Assembly: GCF_937893305.1 (NCBI RefSeq)
Contig: NZ_CALBGN010000015.1
Coordinates: 1 to 64,000, forward strand
Source of the DNA: an uncultured Helicobacter sp.
GTDB lineage: Bacteria; Campylobacterota; Campylobacteria; Campylobacterales; Helicobacteraceae
Reading direction: 5' to 3'
Length of the DNA: 64,000 nt
The notes below the pieces were generated by a model. The model did not search any database. It saw only the letters and a list, made by a program, of their open reading frames with translations, and had not been told where the DNA came from. Position numbers and translations under genes: made by a program. Shown here piece by piece: positions 18,913 to 27,719 of the stretch (positions within the stretch are counted from its first letter, which is position 1; the number at the start of each line of letters is the position of its first letter).

Positions 18913-19476
18913 CTACTTAACTTTATCTAAATAATCGCCTGTTTCTGTATTTACGCGAATCAAATCACCTTCTAATACATGATAAGGCACTTGCACAACA
19001 GCACCTGTTTCAAGTGTGGCTGGCTTTTTGCCTGCACTTGTTGTATCTCCCTTAAAATTTGGTGGAGTTTCTGTAACTTTAAGCTCAACGGTTTGTGGCA
19101 CACTTACCGTAATTGCCTTACCATTATGAAACATAATACTAACTGCCATTCCATCAATCATCCATTTCGCAACATCACCAACTTGATCATCACTTAGACC
19201 AATTTGTTCATAATTTTCATTATCCATAAATTGAAAATGATCGCCATCGTGATACAAAAACTGCATAGAACGCTCTTGTAAATTTGGCTCTTCACACTTA
19301 TCTCCAGCGTGAAAAGTTTTTTCAAGCACTCTACCGTCTAAAAATGACTTCATTTTTACACGCACAAATGCCGCACCTTTACCCGGTTTTACATGTTGAT
19401 ATTCTGTGATTCTATAAGGAACCCCTTCTAGCTCAACTTTCAAACCTTTTTTTAAATCTCCCATTGCATACGCCAT
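18913..19476 (-). CDS. efp: Translation elongation factor P
   Basis: EF-P (187 aa) rescues ribosomes stalled on polyproline stretches. The domain I loop [10 protein letters not shown] carries the lysine (Lys33) that is beta-lysylated in many bacteria, and all three beta-barrel domains are present. EpmA/EpmB are not in this window, so modification is unknown. It sits 12 bases after fba, the same order as in H. pylori. Confidence 0.97.
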   Translation of the reverse strand: MAYAMGDLKKGLKVELEGVPYRITEYQHVKPGKGAAFVRVKMKSFLDGRVLEKTFHAGDKCEEPNLQERSMQFLYHDGDHFQFMDNENYEQIGLSDDQVGDVAKWMIDGMAVSIMFHNGKAITVSVPQTVELKVTETPPNFKGDTTSAGKKPATLETGAVVQVPYHVLEGDLIRVNTETGDYLDKVK

Positions 19477-19488
19477 AATTTTCCTTTT

Positions 19489-20412
19489 TTAAATCTTATT
19501 GGAACTACCTAAAATATCCATTCTCTCTGCAATAACTTTTATCATAAATTCTTTTGCAGGGGCGAAAAATTTTCTTAAATCAAATTGCGTTTTATCTTCA
19601 TTTGCCACACGACGCACTTCAGACATAAATGCAATTCTTAAATCTGTATCCGTATTAATCTTATTAATCCCGCCCTTTACTGCTTCTCTTAGGAAATCAA
19701 AAGGCACGCCCTTGCTCCCTTTCAAATCGCCACCACTTGCCAAAAACGCATCACTTACATTTTGCGGAATCGCACTTGCTCCGTGCAAAACAAGTGGAAT
19801 CTGTGTGCGTTTTTTGACTTCAATTAAGCGTTCAAAATCAAGCTTTGGCTCTCCTTTAAACTTAAATGCGCCGTGGCTTGTGCCAATAGCTGGAGCTAGA
19901 AAATCAACTTTAGAGATCTTTACAAATTCTTCTGCTTCTTTTGGATTTACCAAACAAGCATCTTTCTCATCCACAGAGATATTATCTTCAATCCCCATTA
20001 AACGCCCAAGTTCCGCTTCTACACTAACTCCTACAATATGTGCTACCTCAACAACTTTTTTTGTTTCTGCTAGATTTTCTTCAAAGGGATGATGACTTGC
20101 ATCAATCATTACAGAAGTAAAGCCCGCACGGATTGCCTTCACACAAGACTCAAAGCTAGTTCCATGATCTAAATGCAATGCCACTGGGATATGAGAATAT
20201 CTCTTAGATAGAATCTCCACCATTCCTACAGCCATATCAATTCCCATATACTTAATCGCACCTTCACTAGCTTGAACAATAATGGGAGAATTTTTTAAAT
20301 TTGCAGCTTCAAAAATTGCACTCAACATCTCATAATTTACGAAGTTGAAAGCCCCAACTCCGTAATTTTCTTTATTTGCCTTATCTAAGATTGTATTTCC
20401 ACAAACTAGCAT
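19489..20412 (-). CDS. fba: Class II fructose-bisphosphate aldolase
   Basis: Fba (307 aa) cleaves or forms fructose-1,6-bisphosphate using zinc. LHLDHGTSFE (about residues 79-88) supplies Asp82 and zinc-binding His83, GTSHGAFKF and VLHGASAIP supply the other metal histidines, and NTDTDLR binds substrate. In this phylum the enzyme likely serves gluconeogenesis. It lies between the PEB4-like gene and efp. Confidence 0.96.
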   Translation of the reverse strand: MLVCGNTILDKANKENYGVGAFNFVNYEMLSAIFEAANLKNSPIIVQASEGAIKYMGIDMAVGMVEILSKRYSHIPVALHLDHGTSFESCVKAIRAGFTSVMIDASHHPFEENLAETKKVVEVAHIVGVSVEAELGRLMGIEDNISVDEKDACLVNPKEAEEFVKISKVDFLAPAIGTSHGAFKFKGEPKLDFERLIEVKKRTQIPLVLHGASAIPQNVSDAFLASGGDLKGSKGVPFDFLREAVKGGINKINTDTDLRIAFMSEVRRVANEDKTQFDLRKFFAPAKEFMIKVIAERMDILGSSNKI

Positions 20413-20421
20413 AAAATTTCC

Positions 20422-21237
20422 TTATTTTGATAATTCAATTTTAGCTTTTTTGCGTAGTTCTTCACCTTCTTTTTTAACTTCTTGTTGAAATTTTTGAAGT
20501 TTTAGATTTTGTTCAATTTGCCCTTTAATATCTTTTAGAGCAATTGTTCCTGCTGGTTTTTTATCTTCTACTAAGATAATATGATAACCAAATTGTGATT
20601 TAACAGGAGTTGTTGTATATGAGCCTTTTTTAAGCTTAAAAGCAGCATTTGCAAATTCAGGGACAACTTGATTTTTTGCAATATAACCTAATTCTCCACC
20701 ATTTTGCGCAGAAGCATCTTTAGATTTTTCTTTTGCTAGAGCATCAAATTTGCTTACGACATTTTTACCTGCTTTTTTAAGCTCTGCAATTACTGCTTTT
20801 GCTTCATTTTCACTGCTAACTAAAATGTGACTTGCTTTAACTGTTTCAGGTTGAACAAACTTGCTTTTATTTTCATTATAAAACTTTTCAATCTCAGAAT
20901 TAGAAACTTTTACTTTTTCCATTTGTTTGCGCATCCAAACTTCAAGCATTAAGTCTTCTTCAACATTTGCAATTGCTTCTTTATATTCTTTTGAGTTTTG
21001 CACTCTTTCTTTTTTAGCTTGATCAATTAAAAGCTTTCTTTCAATAGCTTGATTAATAATTTGTGTTTTTGCTTCTTGTGGAAGTTGATCAAAAGCAACA
21101 CCTGGCATTGCACGCATTAAAGCTGCAATATCTCTTTCTGTAACCTCAGAACCATTAACTTCTGCATAAGTTTTTGCAAAACTTATGCCTTGCAATAATG
21201 CAAATGCAATCACTGAACTTGCTAGAACTTTTTTCAT
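20422..21237 (-). CDS. PEB4/Cbf2-like periplasmic peptidyl-prolyl isomerase and chaperone
   Basis: A 271-residue secreted protein: signal peptide (1-21, ending FAK), a SurA-like helical N-domain (about 25-125) and a parvulin domain (about 130-235) with KASHILV, GGELGYI and QFGYHIILVEDK. Proteins of this type assist outer-membrane protein folding; the Campylobacter version, PEB4, also affects adhesion. It is first in the fba-efp run, with a possible TAGAAT -10 box at 21272-21267 on the minus strand. Confidence 0.93.
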   Translation of the reverse strand: MKKVLASSVIAFALLQGISFAKTYAEVNGSEVTERDIAALMRAMPGVAFDQLPQEAKTQIINQAIERKLLIDQAKKERVQNSKEYKEAIANVEEDLMLEVWMRKQMEKVKVSNSEIEKFYNENKSKFVQPETVKASHILVSSENEAKAVIAELKKAGKNVVSKFDALAKEKSKDASAQNGGELGYIAKNQVVPEFANAAFKLKKGSYTTTPVKSQFGYHIILVEDKKPAGTIALKDIKGQIEQNLKLQKFQQEVKKEGEELRKKAKIELSK

Positions 21238-21412
21238 TATTTAACCTTTTTTTGAAATTCTCTGAAATTCTACCTTAAATTTTTAAATGTTTAATTAATG
21301 GGTTATATTTTTTAATTCAACATTTTTTAGAATCGGATTCTTTTGATTTTATTACCATTTTATTACTTATTAATAATCTTTACTATATAAGTGTGCTTAT
21401 ATTTTTAAGAAT

Positions 21413-21420
21413 TATAAAAT
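21413..21420 (+). promoter_or_regulatory. Possible -10 box of the propeller/solenoid gene
   Basis: TATAAAAT 21 bases before the ATG at 21441; TATATAA at about 21394 is an alternative that would give a longer leader. The 203-base gap also holds the divergent PEB4-like promoter. Confidence 0.35.
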
Positions 21421-21440
21421 AGATGATTTAAGGATATACA

Positions 21441-23579
21441 ATGCTTCCACTAAAGGATACTTTTTCTCTTACAAATAGTGTTTTAGGAATTAGTGCTGAT
21501 AAAGAAAGAATTTATGCTGTGGATAATCACTACAATACTTATATATTCTTACGTCAAAATAAAATTTTAGAAAAAACAGCAGCCTTACAAAACTTTCAAC
21601 CGCTTTTTGAATTTAGTAAAGCAGTGGGGTTTGCCAACAAGAAAAAATGTTTTGCAATAGGTTTCAATGGTTCTAATAAAGGTTCTATCATTAGCTTAGA
21701 TCAAATCAAAGAACTAGAGCCACTAACTTGGCAAAAAAAAGAAATCACTAAAACAATTTTTTCTCCTAATGATACCTATCTAGCAACAGGTGGAGAATGT
21801 GGAAGAGTTATTGTCTATTACGGAGATAATTATAATTTCTTACTAAGTTCTGCTCCTTTTTCTGATACTGTTTCTACAATAGCCTTTAGCGAAGATGAGA
21901 TTTATGCGCTAGGAGCTAGCTTTAGTGGAGAGCTTGTTGTTGTGGATATACCATATGATAAAATTATTGCTAAAATCACTTTTGATAGCGTAGTTGAAGA
22001 TGCTCTTTTTGATAAAGATAACACAAGAATCTTTTGTGTTACGCGTGATGGAGAAACAATTCTTTATGATTTAGTAGAAAACAAAATTCTTAGCAAAAAT
22101 CATTTTAAAAATACTTGGATGACTTTTTGCAAAAGGATTCCAAACACTGATTTTGCTCTTGTTGGCTCTAGGGATAATCTCTTATTTTTAATAAGAATCT
22201 CCACGAACAAATTTGTAGAAACCTTAAGACTTAGACATTATGGAATCACAACTTTGCATTTCTATGAAAACTTTTTGTTTATAGGATATAGCAATGGAAT
22301 AATTGAATCTTATGATACTGCATTTCAAATGGAATCTTTTTTAAAAATTCTAGAAACTGGTAACTTAAATGAAATTACTGCAATGTTTTATGAACACAAT
22401 ATTTTTTTATGCACTCTAAAAACTTACAAAGAAAAACTTGATATACTTTGGAAGGATGCTTTAAAGGAGGCTGTTATTTTATTGTCCAAAAACTCCATCA
22501 AAGAAGCAATCAACTTAACTGCTCCTTTTATGCGTGATATAGAAAAAAAGCAGGAGTTTAACACTTGCTTAGAACAAATCCACTTTATTGCAGAATTTAT
22601 TGATGCTGCCGAAGAAAAAAACTACGTCAAAGCTTATGCAATTACAGAAAAACATTCTTTTGTCAAAAACACCTTCGCCTATGAAAATATGGAAAAATTT
22701 TGGCAAAAAGTTTTTCAAACCTGCCAAACTCTTCTTATGGAAGATGCTGCACTAAACATTAAAAAAGCAAAAGATCTTTTAAGAGCCTTTAATAATGTGG
22801 ATTCCAAAAAAGAAGACATACAATCTTTACTGGATAATGCGAATATTTTTTTAGAAGCAGAAAAAGCTTATAAAGATAAAAATATAGTTGCCTATTTTTC
22901 TTTGTGTGAAAAATTTCATTTTTTAAAAGAAACAAACACTTACAAAAAAGCACTTTATGCAAGCAAAAATCTGCTTAAACAAATTAACTTGCTTGAAAAA
23001 GAAAACAATATAGATCAGGCATTAAAACTATGTGAATACCTTATTAATATTCCACTTTTTAAGGAAACTTCAAAGATTAAACTCTCTTATTTAAAACTCA
23101 AAAAACAATTTCTAACAGCTTGTGAGAGCAACAATATTAAAGAAGCCTTTAACTTAGCAGAAGAAAGCATTGTATTAAAAAATTCCAAAGAATTTAGAAT
23201 CCTTTATAATCAGTTCTTAGCAATCTTTGAACAAGCATTTAAAGCAGCAACAAAAGGAGAGCCAAAAGTTGTATTAGAACTTTTAAAAGATTACACAACT
23301 ATTAGTAGCTTAAAAACAAAAATTTCTACAATTCTAAAAGCTGCGTATTTAAGAGAATTTCAATTTAACAATCCTAAAAAAGTCGTCAAAAACATTGACT
23401 GGATTAGCAGTTTTAATCAATACATTAAGCGTTATGGGAGAGATGAAGATCTTGCAAAAGTCGCTAAAGAATTAGGCTTAAACGAACTTTTAGAACATAT
23501 CTTGGAGCATTTTAATGACGGATTGCAATGCTCATTAATAGAACCTATGGCAAAATCCTTGCTGATCTTAAAGGATTAA
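21441..23579 (+). CDS. Beta-propeller plus alpha-solenoid repeat protein of unknown function
   Basis: A 712-residue protein without signal peptide or membrane helix. Residues 1-330 read as a WD40-like beta-propeller, with recurrent blades such as ITKTIFSPNDTYLATGGECG and VSTIAFSEDEIYALGASFSG. Residues 335-712 are helical and contain a repeated unit around A-Y-x-L-x-E-K-x-x-F-x-K at 398-421, 485-508, 527-550 and 569-592. This N-propeller, C-solenoid order recalls coat and scaffold proteins, which suggests a protein-interaction platform. I do not recognise a characterised homologue. AAGGA precedes the ATG, and the stop abuts the stop of the convergent gene. Confidence 0.85.
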   Translation: MLPLKDTFSLTNSVLGISADKERIYAVDNHYNTYIFLRQNKILEKTAALQNFQPLFEFSKAVGFANKKKCFAIGFNGSNKGSIISLDQIKELEPLTWQKKEITKTIFSPNDTYLATGGECGRVIVYYGDNYNFLLSSAPFSDTVSTIAFSEDEIYALGASFSGELVVVDIPYDKIIAKITFDSVVEDALFDKDNTRIFCVTRDGETILYDLVENKILSKNHFKNTWMTFCKRIPNTDFALVGSRDNLLFLIRISTNKFVETLRLRHYGITTLHFYENFLFIGYSNGIIESYDTAFQMESFLKILETGNLNEITAMFYEHNIFLCTLKTYKEKLDILWKDALKEAVILLSKNSIKEAINLTAPFMRDIEKKQEFNTCLEQIHFIAEFIDAAEEKNYVKAYAITEKHSFVKNTFAYENMEKFWQKVFQTCQTLLMEDAALNIKKAKDLLRAFNNVDSKKEDIQSLLDNANIFLEAEKAYKDKNIVAYFSLCEKFHFLKETNTYKKALYASKNLLKQINLLEKENNIDQALKLCEYLINIPLFKETSKIKLSYLKLKKQFLTACESNNIKEAFNLAEESIVLKNSKEFRILYNQFLAIFEQAFKAATKGEPKVVLELLKDYTTISSLKTKISTILKAAYLREFQFNNPKKVVKNIDWISSFNQYIKRYGRDEDLAKVAKELGLNELLEHILEHFNDGLQCSLIEPMAKSLLILKD

Positions 23580-24410
23580 TTATATTCTTTTAATCCTTCC
23601 TTTTTCAAGCACCACTTTACCCTGAGTGATTAATTCACTCAAGGCACGCTTAAAAGCCTTTTTGCTCATATTACATTGCTGATAGATTGCACTAGGCTCA
23701 CTATCATAGTTTAACTCTAACACTTTTTGGTGTTCTAAAAACTCTAAAAGCATTTTAGATTCCAACTTTTTGTCCTTTTTTAAGAAAGGATTTTTAAGAC
23801 TTAAATCACATTTTCCATTTTTGTAAAGCCTTTTAATATAGGCTTCTTTTTCTTCATAAAGAGTAAATTTTTCAAAAATTTCATTATGATAAAGCAAACC
23901 TAAATTCTCTCCATTAATCACACATTCAAAGCCTAATGGAGTCTTTCTAAAGGGTATAATCTTAACCTTATCTCCAACCTTAGCATTTTGTAAATTTGTT
24001 TGAAAATTACATAGATATGGTTTGATATTCTCTTTTGCAAGCAAGCGATTTTCTCTATCTAGTGTCAAAAATACCGCAACTTCACTCCCAATAGGATAAT
24101 TTTGTGGAATCTTTGTTGGCATAAAAATATCTTTTGCAATCCCTAAGTCCAAAAAACAACCCAATGAATTTTTATCCACTACTTTTAAAAGTGCAATTTC
24201 TCCTCTTTGCGCTTTTGGTTGAAGTGTTGTTGCCACAGGTCTATCACTAGAATCTGTATATAAAAATACTTCTAATACATCACCAATTTTTGCTTCCTTT
24301 GGCACATAAGCATTAGGCAACAACACTTCACTCATCCCTTCAAGCAAATATGCTCCTGGATTTGCAAAACGCACAATTTTTAATGTTTTAATCAATCCTA
24401 TACCACTCAA
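23580..24410 (-). CDS. CvfB-like S1-domain RNA-binding protein
   Basis: A 276-residue protein of the CvfB/YitL type: successive S1-like OB folds (about residues 1-60, 65-135, 140-205) followed by a C-terminal winged helix (about 220-276) with KAFKRALSELITQGKV. In Staphylococcus aureus CvfB affects virulence gene expression through RNA; here the function is unknown. The start overlaps the upstream membrane-protein gene by four bases. Confidence 0.85.
   Translation of the reverse strand: MSGIGLIKTLKIVRFANPGAYLLEGMSEVLLPNAYVPKEAKIGDVLEVFLYTDSSDRPVATTLQPKAQRGEIALLKVVDKNSLGCFLDLGIAKDIFMPTKIPQNYPIGSEVAVFLTLDRENRLLAKENIKPYLCNFQTNLQNAKVGDKVKIIPFRKTPLGFECVINGENLGLLYHNEIFEKFTLYEEKEAYIKRLYKNGKCDLSLKNPFLKKDKKLESKMLLEFLEHQKVLELNYDSEPSAIYQQCNMSKKAFKRALSELITQGKVVLEKGRIKRI
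23758..23769 (-). repeat. AAAGTTGGAATC motif copy (inside the cvfB-like gene)
   Basis: Exact 12-mer read on the minus strand, encoding K-L-E-S with a TTG leucine codon. Confidence 0.6.
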
Positions 24411-24958
24411 TCAATTATCTCCATTAATGTTTCAAATAAACTTCTGCCAAGTGGAATTCCATAAAACTCTGAAATTTGAAGAGCAACAAAAAACACCACT
24501 ACCATAAACACCACAAATCCAACTAGTCCTAGTAATAACAGCATTTTAAAAAGCTTTAAATAAAACTGCTCTTCTAAAGTATTATCAAGGACTTTATGGA
24601 ATCTAAAACAATCTACAAAGTATCCAAACCACACAATCAAAACTCCACATAGCACAACACACAAAAGCATAAAAATAAGCATTGAAGTATAAGGTGAAAA
24701 ATACACACTAAATTCATATAAATGTGCTTCCCACATCAATATTGCATATCCAATATGTATTCCAAATCCAACCAATGCCAAAACAATAAACCAAAACACA
24801 AAACCCATCGCCACTTCTAACTTAGTGGAATGATTGTGTAATTCTAGACGCATTTTTCGTTTAATTTCTTGATCACTTAAATTTTGATGACGCAATTCCA
24901 TAATTTCAGATCTTAGATCTTTAAGCCAAATTTTACGCGTTTTAGGTTTATTTTTCAT
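24407..24958 (-). CDS. Membrane protein of unknown function
   Basis: A 183-residue protein with a basic N-terminal cytoplasmic region (residues 1-45, containing ELRHQNLSDQEIKRKMR) and about four hydrophobic helices (about 52-75, 92-122 and 140-170). I do not recognise the family. I prefer ATG 24958 because it follows AAGGGG and begins after the end of the UbiD-family gene; a longer frame to 25036 overlaps that gene. It overlaps the RNA-binding protein gene by four bases. Confidence 0.75.
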   Translation of the reverse strand: MKNKPKTRKIWLKDLRSEIMELRHQNLSDQEIKRKMRLELHNHSTKLEVAMGFVFWFIVLALVGFGIHIGYAILMWEAHLYEFSVYFSPYTSMLIFMLLCVVLCGVLIVWFGYFVDCFRFHKVLDNTLEEQFYLKLFKMLLLLGLVGFVVFMVVVFFVALQISEFYGIPLGRSLFETLMEIID

Positions 24959-25013
24959 ATAAGCCCCTTTTAATAAAATGCTAAAATTCTGCCTTAAATT
25001 TGTCAAAATCTTC

Positions 25014-26894
25014 TTAACAATTATAAGATTTATCAATATGAAATGCTTTATAAAATTTCTTTAAATCTCCAAAATCCTTTAAAAGTCCTTTTACTTCTAA
25101 ATCTTTTAAGACTTCTAAAGAACAATCCGTTTCTTTAGGCCATTCCCTTAAATACCCATCGCGTTTATCTTTATCTGTCGCATCAATAAAAACAATAGAA
25201 TCCAAAATCACCACATCGCGTTTTGCATCAATATTATTCACCACGCGCCAAAGTAGCATATATAAATTTTCTAAATCATTTTTTGCACTATCTACAATCA
25301 CCACAATGCGTGCGTGTTTTTGAAGTTTTTGGATAGCATCAAATGCTAGATTATTGTGAGATTCCAACTTTGTCTCTAAAATCTCTTTAGTTATGGAATC
25401 TTTTTTGTGAATCCCTATTAGTGTAATAGGGTTTTTTGTTTGTGTGTAAATCTGTCTGATACATTTTACTTCACTTTGAAAAACATTTGCCAAAATTTCT
25501 TGTAATGCTTCATCATCTAAGATATCACACTCTTGTAAATCCTTTGCGTAATCTTGTGTGCAATCCACTCCAAGCTTCCCACCTTGCGCAAATTCAGGCG
25601 AAGCGTGATCTAATGCATCACACACTCCATCACTTAGCAAGCAAGCCTTAGGGCTAAAACGATTTAACACATAAGGGATAATTTCTAAATCTTGCAATCT
25701 TGGAGCATTTTCATCAACAAAAATCGCGTGCTTAACAAAACTCATTTGTCCAACTCCCCAAAATGCGTGCATACTCTGTTTTGCAATGCTAGGAAAACGC
25801 GCTTTAATTTTTGCTAAAATCAAATTATGAAACACTCCATTTTCTGGCATATAATAATCTACTAAATCTGGCGTTGTTGTTTGTAAAAGTGGAAGAAAAA
25901 TTCTTTCTGTGGGATAACCTAAATATTTATCTTCTAAAGGTGGCTTACCCACAACAGTTGCTAGATACACAGGATTTTTTTTAGAAGTGATTGCGCTAAC
26001 TTCCATCACAGGATAAGGTTCAATAGGAGTATAAAATCCCGTGTGATCTCCAAATCTCCCTTCATCGCGCATAACTTTAGGATCCACAAATCCTTCAATC
26101 ACAAAATCCGCATCATAAGGCACACATAATGTATTGCTTATACAACGCACAAGCTTTGGTTTTTGCTTTTTAATAAAACCATAAAGCATTAACTCATAAA
26201 GTCCATAAGGCAAAGGTGCAGTTGCACACCAAGTATAAAGCGGATCTCCACCAATAGCAATGCTAACAGGCATTTTTTGCCCTGTTTTTTGGTATTCTTC
26301 TAGTAAATGCATACTATCTTTATGGATTTGCCAATGCACACCTAAATGATTTTTATCATACACTTGCAAGCGATACATTCCAAGATTGCGCACACTTCCA
26401 TCAAGGCTCTGTGTATAACACTGCCCCATTGTAATAAATCTTCCTCCATCTTCACTCCAAGTTTTAAGCACAGGTATTTCACCTAAATCCACTGCACTCC
26501 CTTGCTTAATCACTTCTTGGCACAATCCCTTTCCTTTAAAAACTTTAGGGGATAAATAGCGCAAATTTAAAAGATTTGGAAGTAATACTAAAACTTCTTT
26601 AAAGCTTCTAGGAGGTTTTAATTTAAGAAGTTTTACAATCTCACTTGCTTGTTTTTCTACATCTCCAACTAGTAATTCTACAAGCTTAAAATTTCCAAAT
26701 ACATTCATTAACACCGGTGTTTCATAATGGATCCCGCGTTTTTTATCCACGGGATTTATAAATAATAAAGCCTTAGAATCTTTACGCTTGACTTCTAAAT
26801 ACGCCAAATGTGGAATCTCTAATTCCACATCTAAAGGCTCACTAATTACTCTTAGGGCATTATTTGCTTTTAGTTTGTCAATAGTCTGTCGCAT
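25014..26894 (-). CDS. UbiD-family decarboxylase, probably in menaquinone synthesis
   Basis: A 626-residue member of the UbiD family, prenylated-FMN-dependent decarboxylases of aromatic acids. GRFITMGQ, the IAIGGDPLYTWCATAPLP stretch, EGFVDP and GRFGDHTGFYTP (the acidic catalytic region) are clear. The extended length fits the branch that accompanies the futalosine menaquinone pathway in Campylobacterota, so late decarboxylation in menaquinone synthesis is likely but inferred. A UbiX partner is not in this window. It follows the phosphodiesterase gene by nine bases. Confidence 0.88.
   Translation of the reverse strand: MRQTIDKLKANNALRVISEPLDVELEIPHLAYLEVKRKDSKALLFINPVDKKRGIHYETPVLMNVFGNFKLVELLVGDVEKQASEIVKLLKLKPPRSFKEVLVLLPNLLNLRYLSPKVFKGKGLCQEVIKQGSAVDLGEIPVLKTWSEDGGRFITMGQCYTQSLDGSVRNLGMYRLQVYDKNHLGVHWQIHKDSMHLLEEYQKTGQKMPVSIAIGGDPLYTWCATAPLPYGLYELMLYGFIKKQKPKLVRCISNTLCVPYDADFVIEGFVDPKVMRDEGRFGDHTGFYTPIEPYPVMEVSAITSKKNPVYLATVVGKPPLEDKYLGYPTERIFLPLLQTTTPDLVDYYMPENGVFHNLILAKIKARFPSIAKQSMHAFWGVGQMSFVKHAIFVDENAPRLQDLEIIPYVLNRFSPKACLLSDGVCDALDHASPEFAQGGKLGVDCTQDYAKDLQECDILDDEALQEILANVFQSEVKCIRQIYTQTKNPITLIGIHKKDSITKEILETKLESHNNLAFDAIQKLQKHARIVVIVDSAKNDLENLYMLLWRVVNNIDAKRDVVILDSIVFIDATDKDKRDGYLREWPKETDCSLEVLKDLEVKGLLKDFGDLKKFYKAFHIDKSYNC
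25360..25371 (-). repeat. AAAGTTGGAATC motif copy (inside the UbiD-family gene)
   Basis: Exact 12-mer read on the minus strand, encoding K-L-E-S with a TTG leucine codon. Confidence 0.6.
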
Positions 26895-26903
26895 TTAAAC
26901 TCC

Positions 26904-27719
26904 TTATTTTGCAATCAATGTTTTTTTCAAAACTCCATTATCTATTGCCTTTAGCTTGAAGGCTTCCACACACTTTCCGTCTTTAACTTCACACACAATC
27001 ATTTGAAAAATACTAGGAATTCCAACTTTTTCTGGCACACTTAAGCGATTAGGAACTCCTGTTAAAAAGCGATGAATTGGTTCTTCACATTCCATCCCTA
27101 TAACACTCTCTCTAGCTCCACTCATTCCTACATCACTTACCCCAAATGTGTCTTCAAAAATCTCCAAATCATCTGTTCCTATATGTGTATGCGTGCCAAA
27201 TATTGCGGCAATTCTCCCTTTTAACATCATAAACATTGCCCGCTTTTCACTTGTGGCTTCTGCATGAAAATCCACAATAATATTTTTTATCCCTTCATTA
27301 TGTAGCATCTCTATTGTATCTTTTGCGCAAATAAAGGCATTATCACATTGTGGCATTCCAAAATGCCCCATTAAATTTACCACAGCAAATGTTTCTCCCT
27401 CCACATTTCCTCGATAAATCCCACTGCCAACAACTCCCTTAGGATAATTATGCGGACGCAATACATTAGAATTTTCAAGTGCTAAAAATGCAGTAATTTC
27501 TCTCTTATCCCAAGTGTGATTTCCGCCCGTAAAAATATCCACCCCTGATACTTGTAACTCTTGTATGCTTTTTGCCCCAAGCCCAAATCCGTGGCTTGCA
27601 TTTTCTCCATTTGCAATCACTCTATCTAGATGATAAAAACTTTTTGCTTCTTTTACATAGTGCGCAACCTGCGATCTCCCAATCTTCCCTACAATATCAC
27701 CAATAAATCCAAAGCGCAT
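26904..27719 (-). CDS. YmdB-like metallophosphoesterase
   Basis: A 271-residue calcineurin-like phosphoesterase of the TIGR00282/YmdB family. Metal-binding motifs appear in order: GDIVGKIGR, GENASHG, GGNHTWDKRE, DFHAEATSEK and GTHTHIGTDD. In Bacillus subtilis YmdB hydrolyses cyclic nucleotides and affects RNA turnover; the substrate here is unknown. The ATG overlaps the mfd stop by one base (TAATG), indicating translational coupling. Confidence 0.92.
   Translation of the reverse strand: MRFGFIGDIVGKIGRSQVAHYVKEAKSFYHLDRVIANGENASHGFGLGAKSIQELQVSGVDIFTGGNHTWDKREITAFLALENSNVLRPHNYPKGVVGSGIYRGNVEGETFAVVNLMGHFGMPQCDNAFICAKDTIEMLHNEGIKNIIVDFHAEATSEKRAMFMMLKGRIAAIFGTHTHIGTDDLEIFEDTFGVSDVGMSGARESVIGMECEEPIHRFLTGVPNRLSVPEKVGIPSIFQMIVCEVKDGKCVEAFKLKAIDNGVLKKTLIAK

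Noticed and set aside
19499..20092. Long open frame opposite fba
   Set aside because: It is a shadow of the aldolase gene, with composition expected from the reverse of a codon-biased gene and no motifs.
23577..23582. Directly abutting stop codons of convergent genes as a special overlap
   Set aside because: TAATTA simply supplies both stops; this compactness is common in small genomes and I see no terminator or other signal to make it notable.
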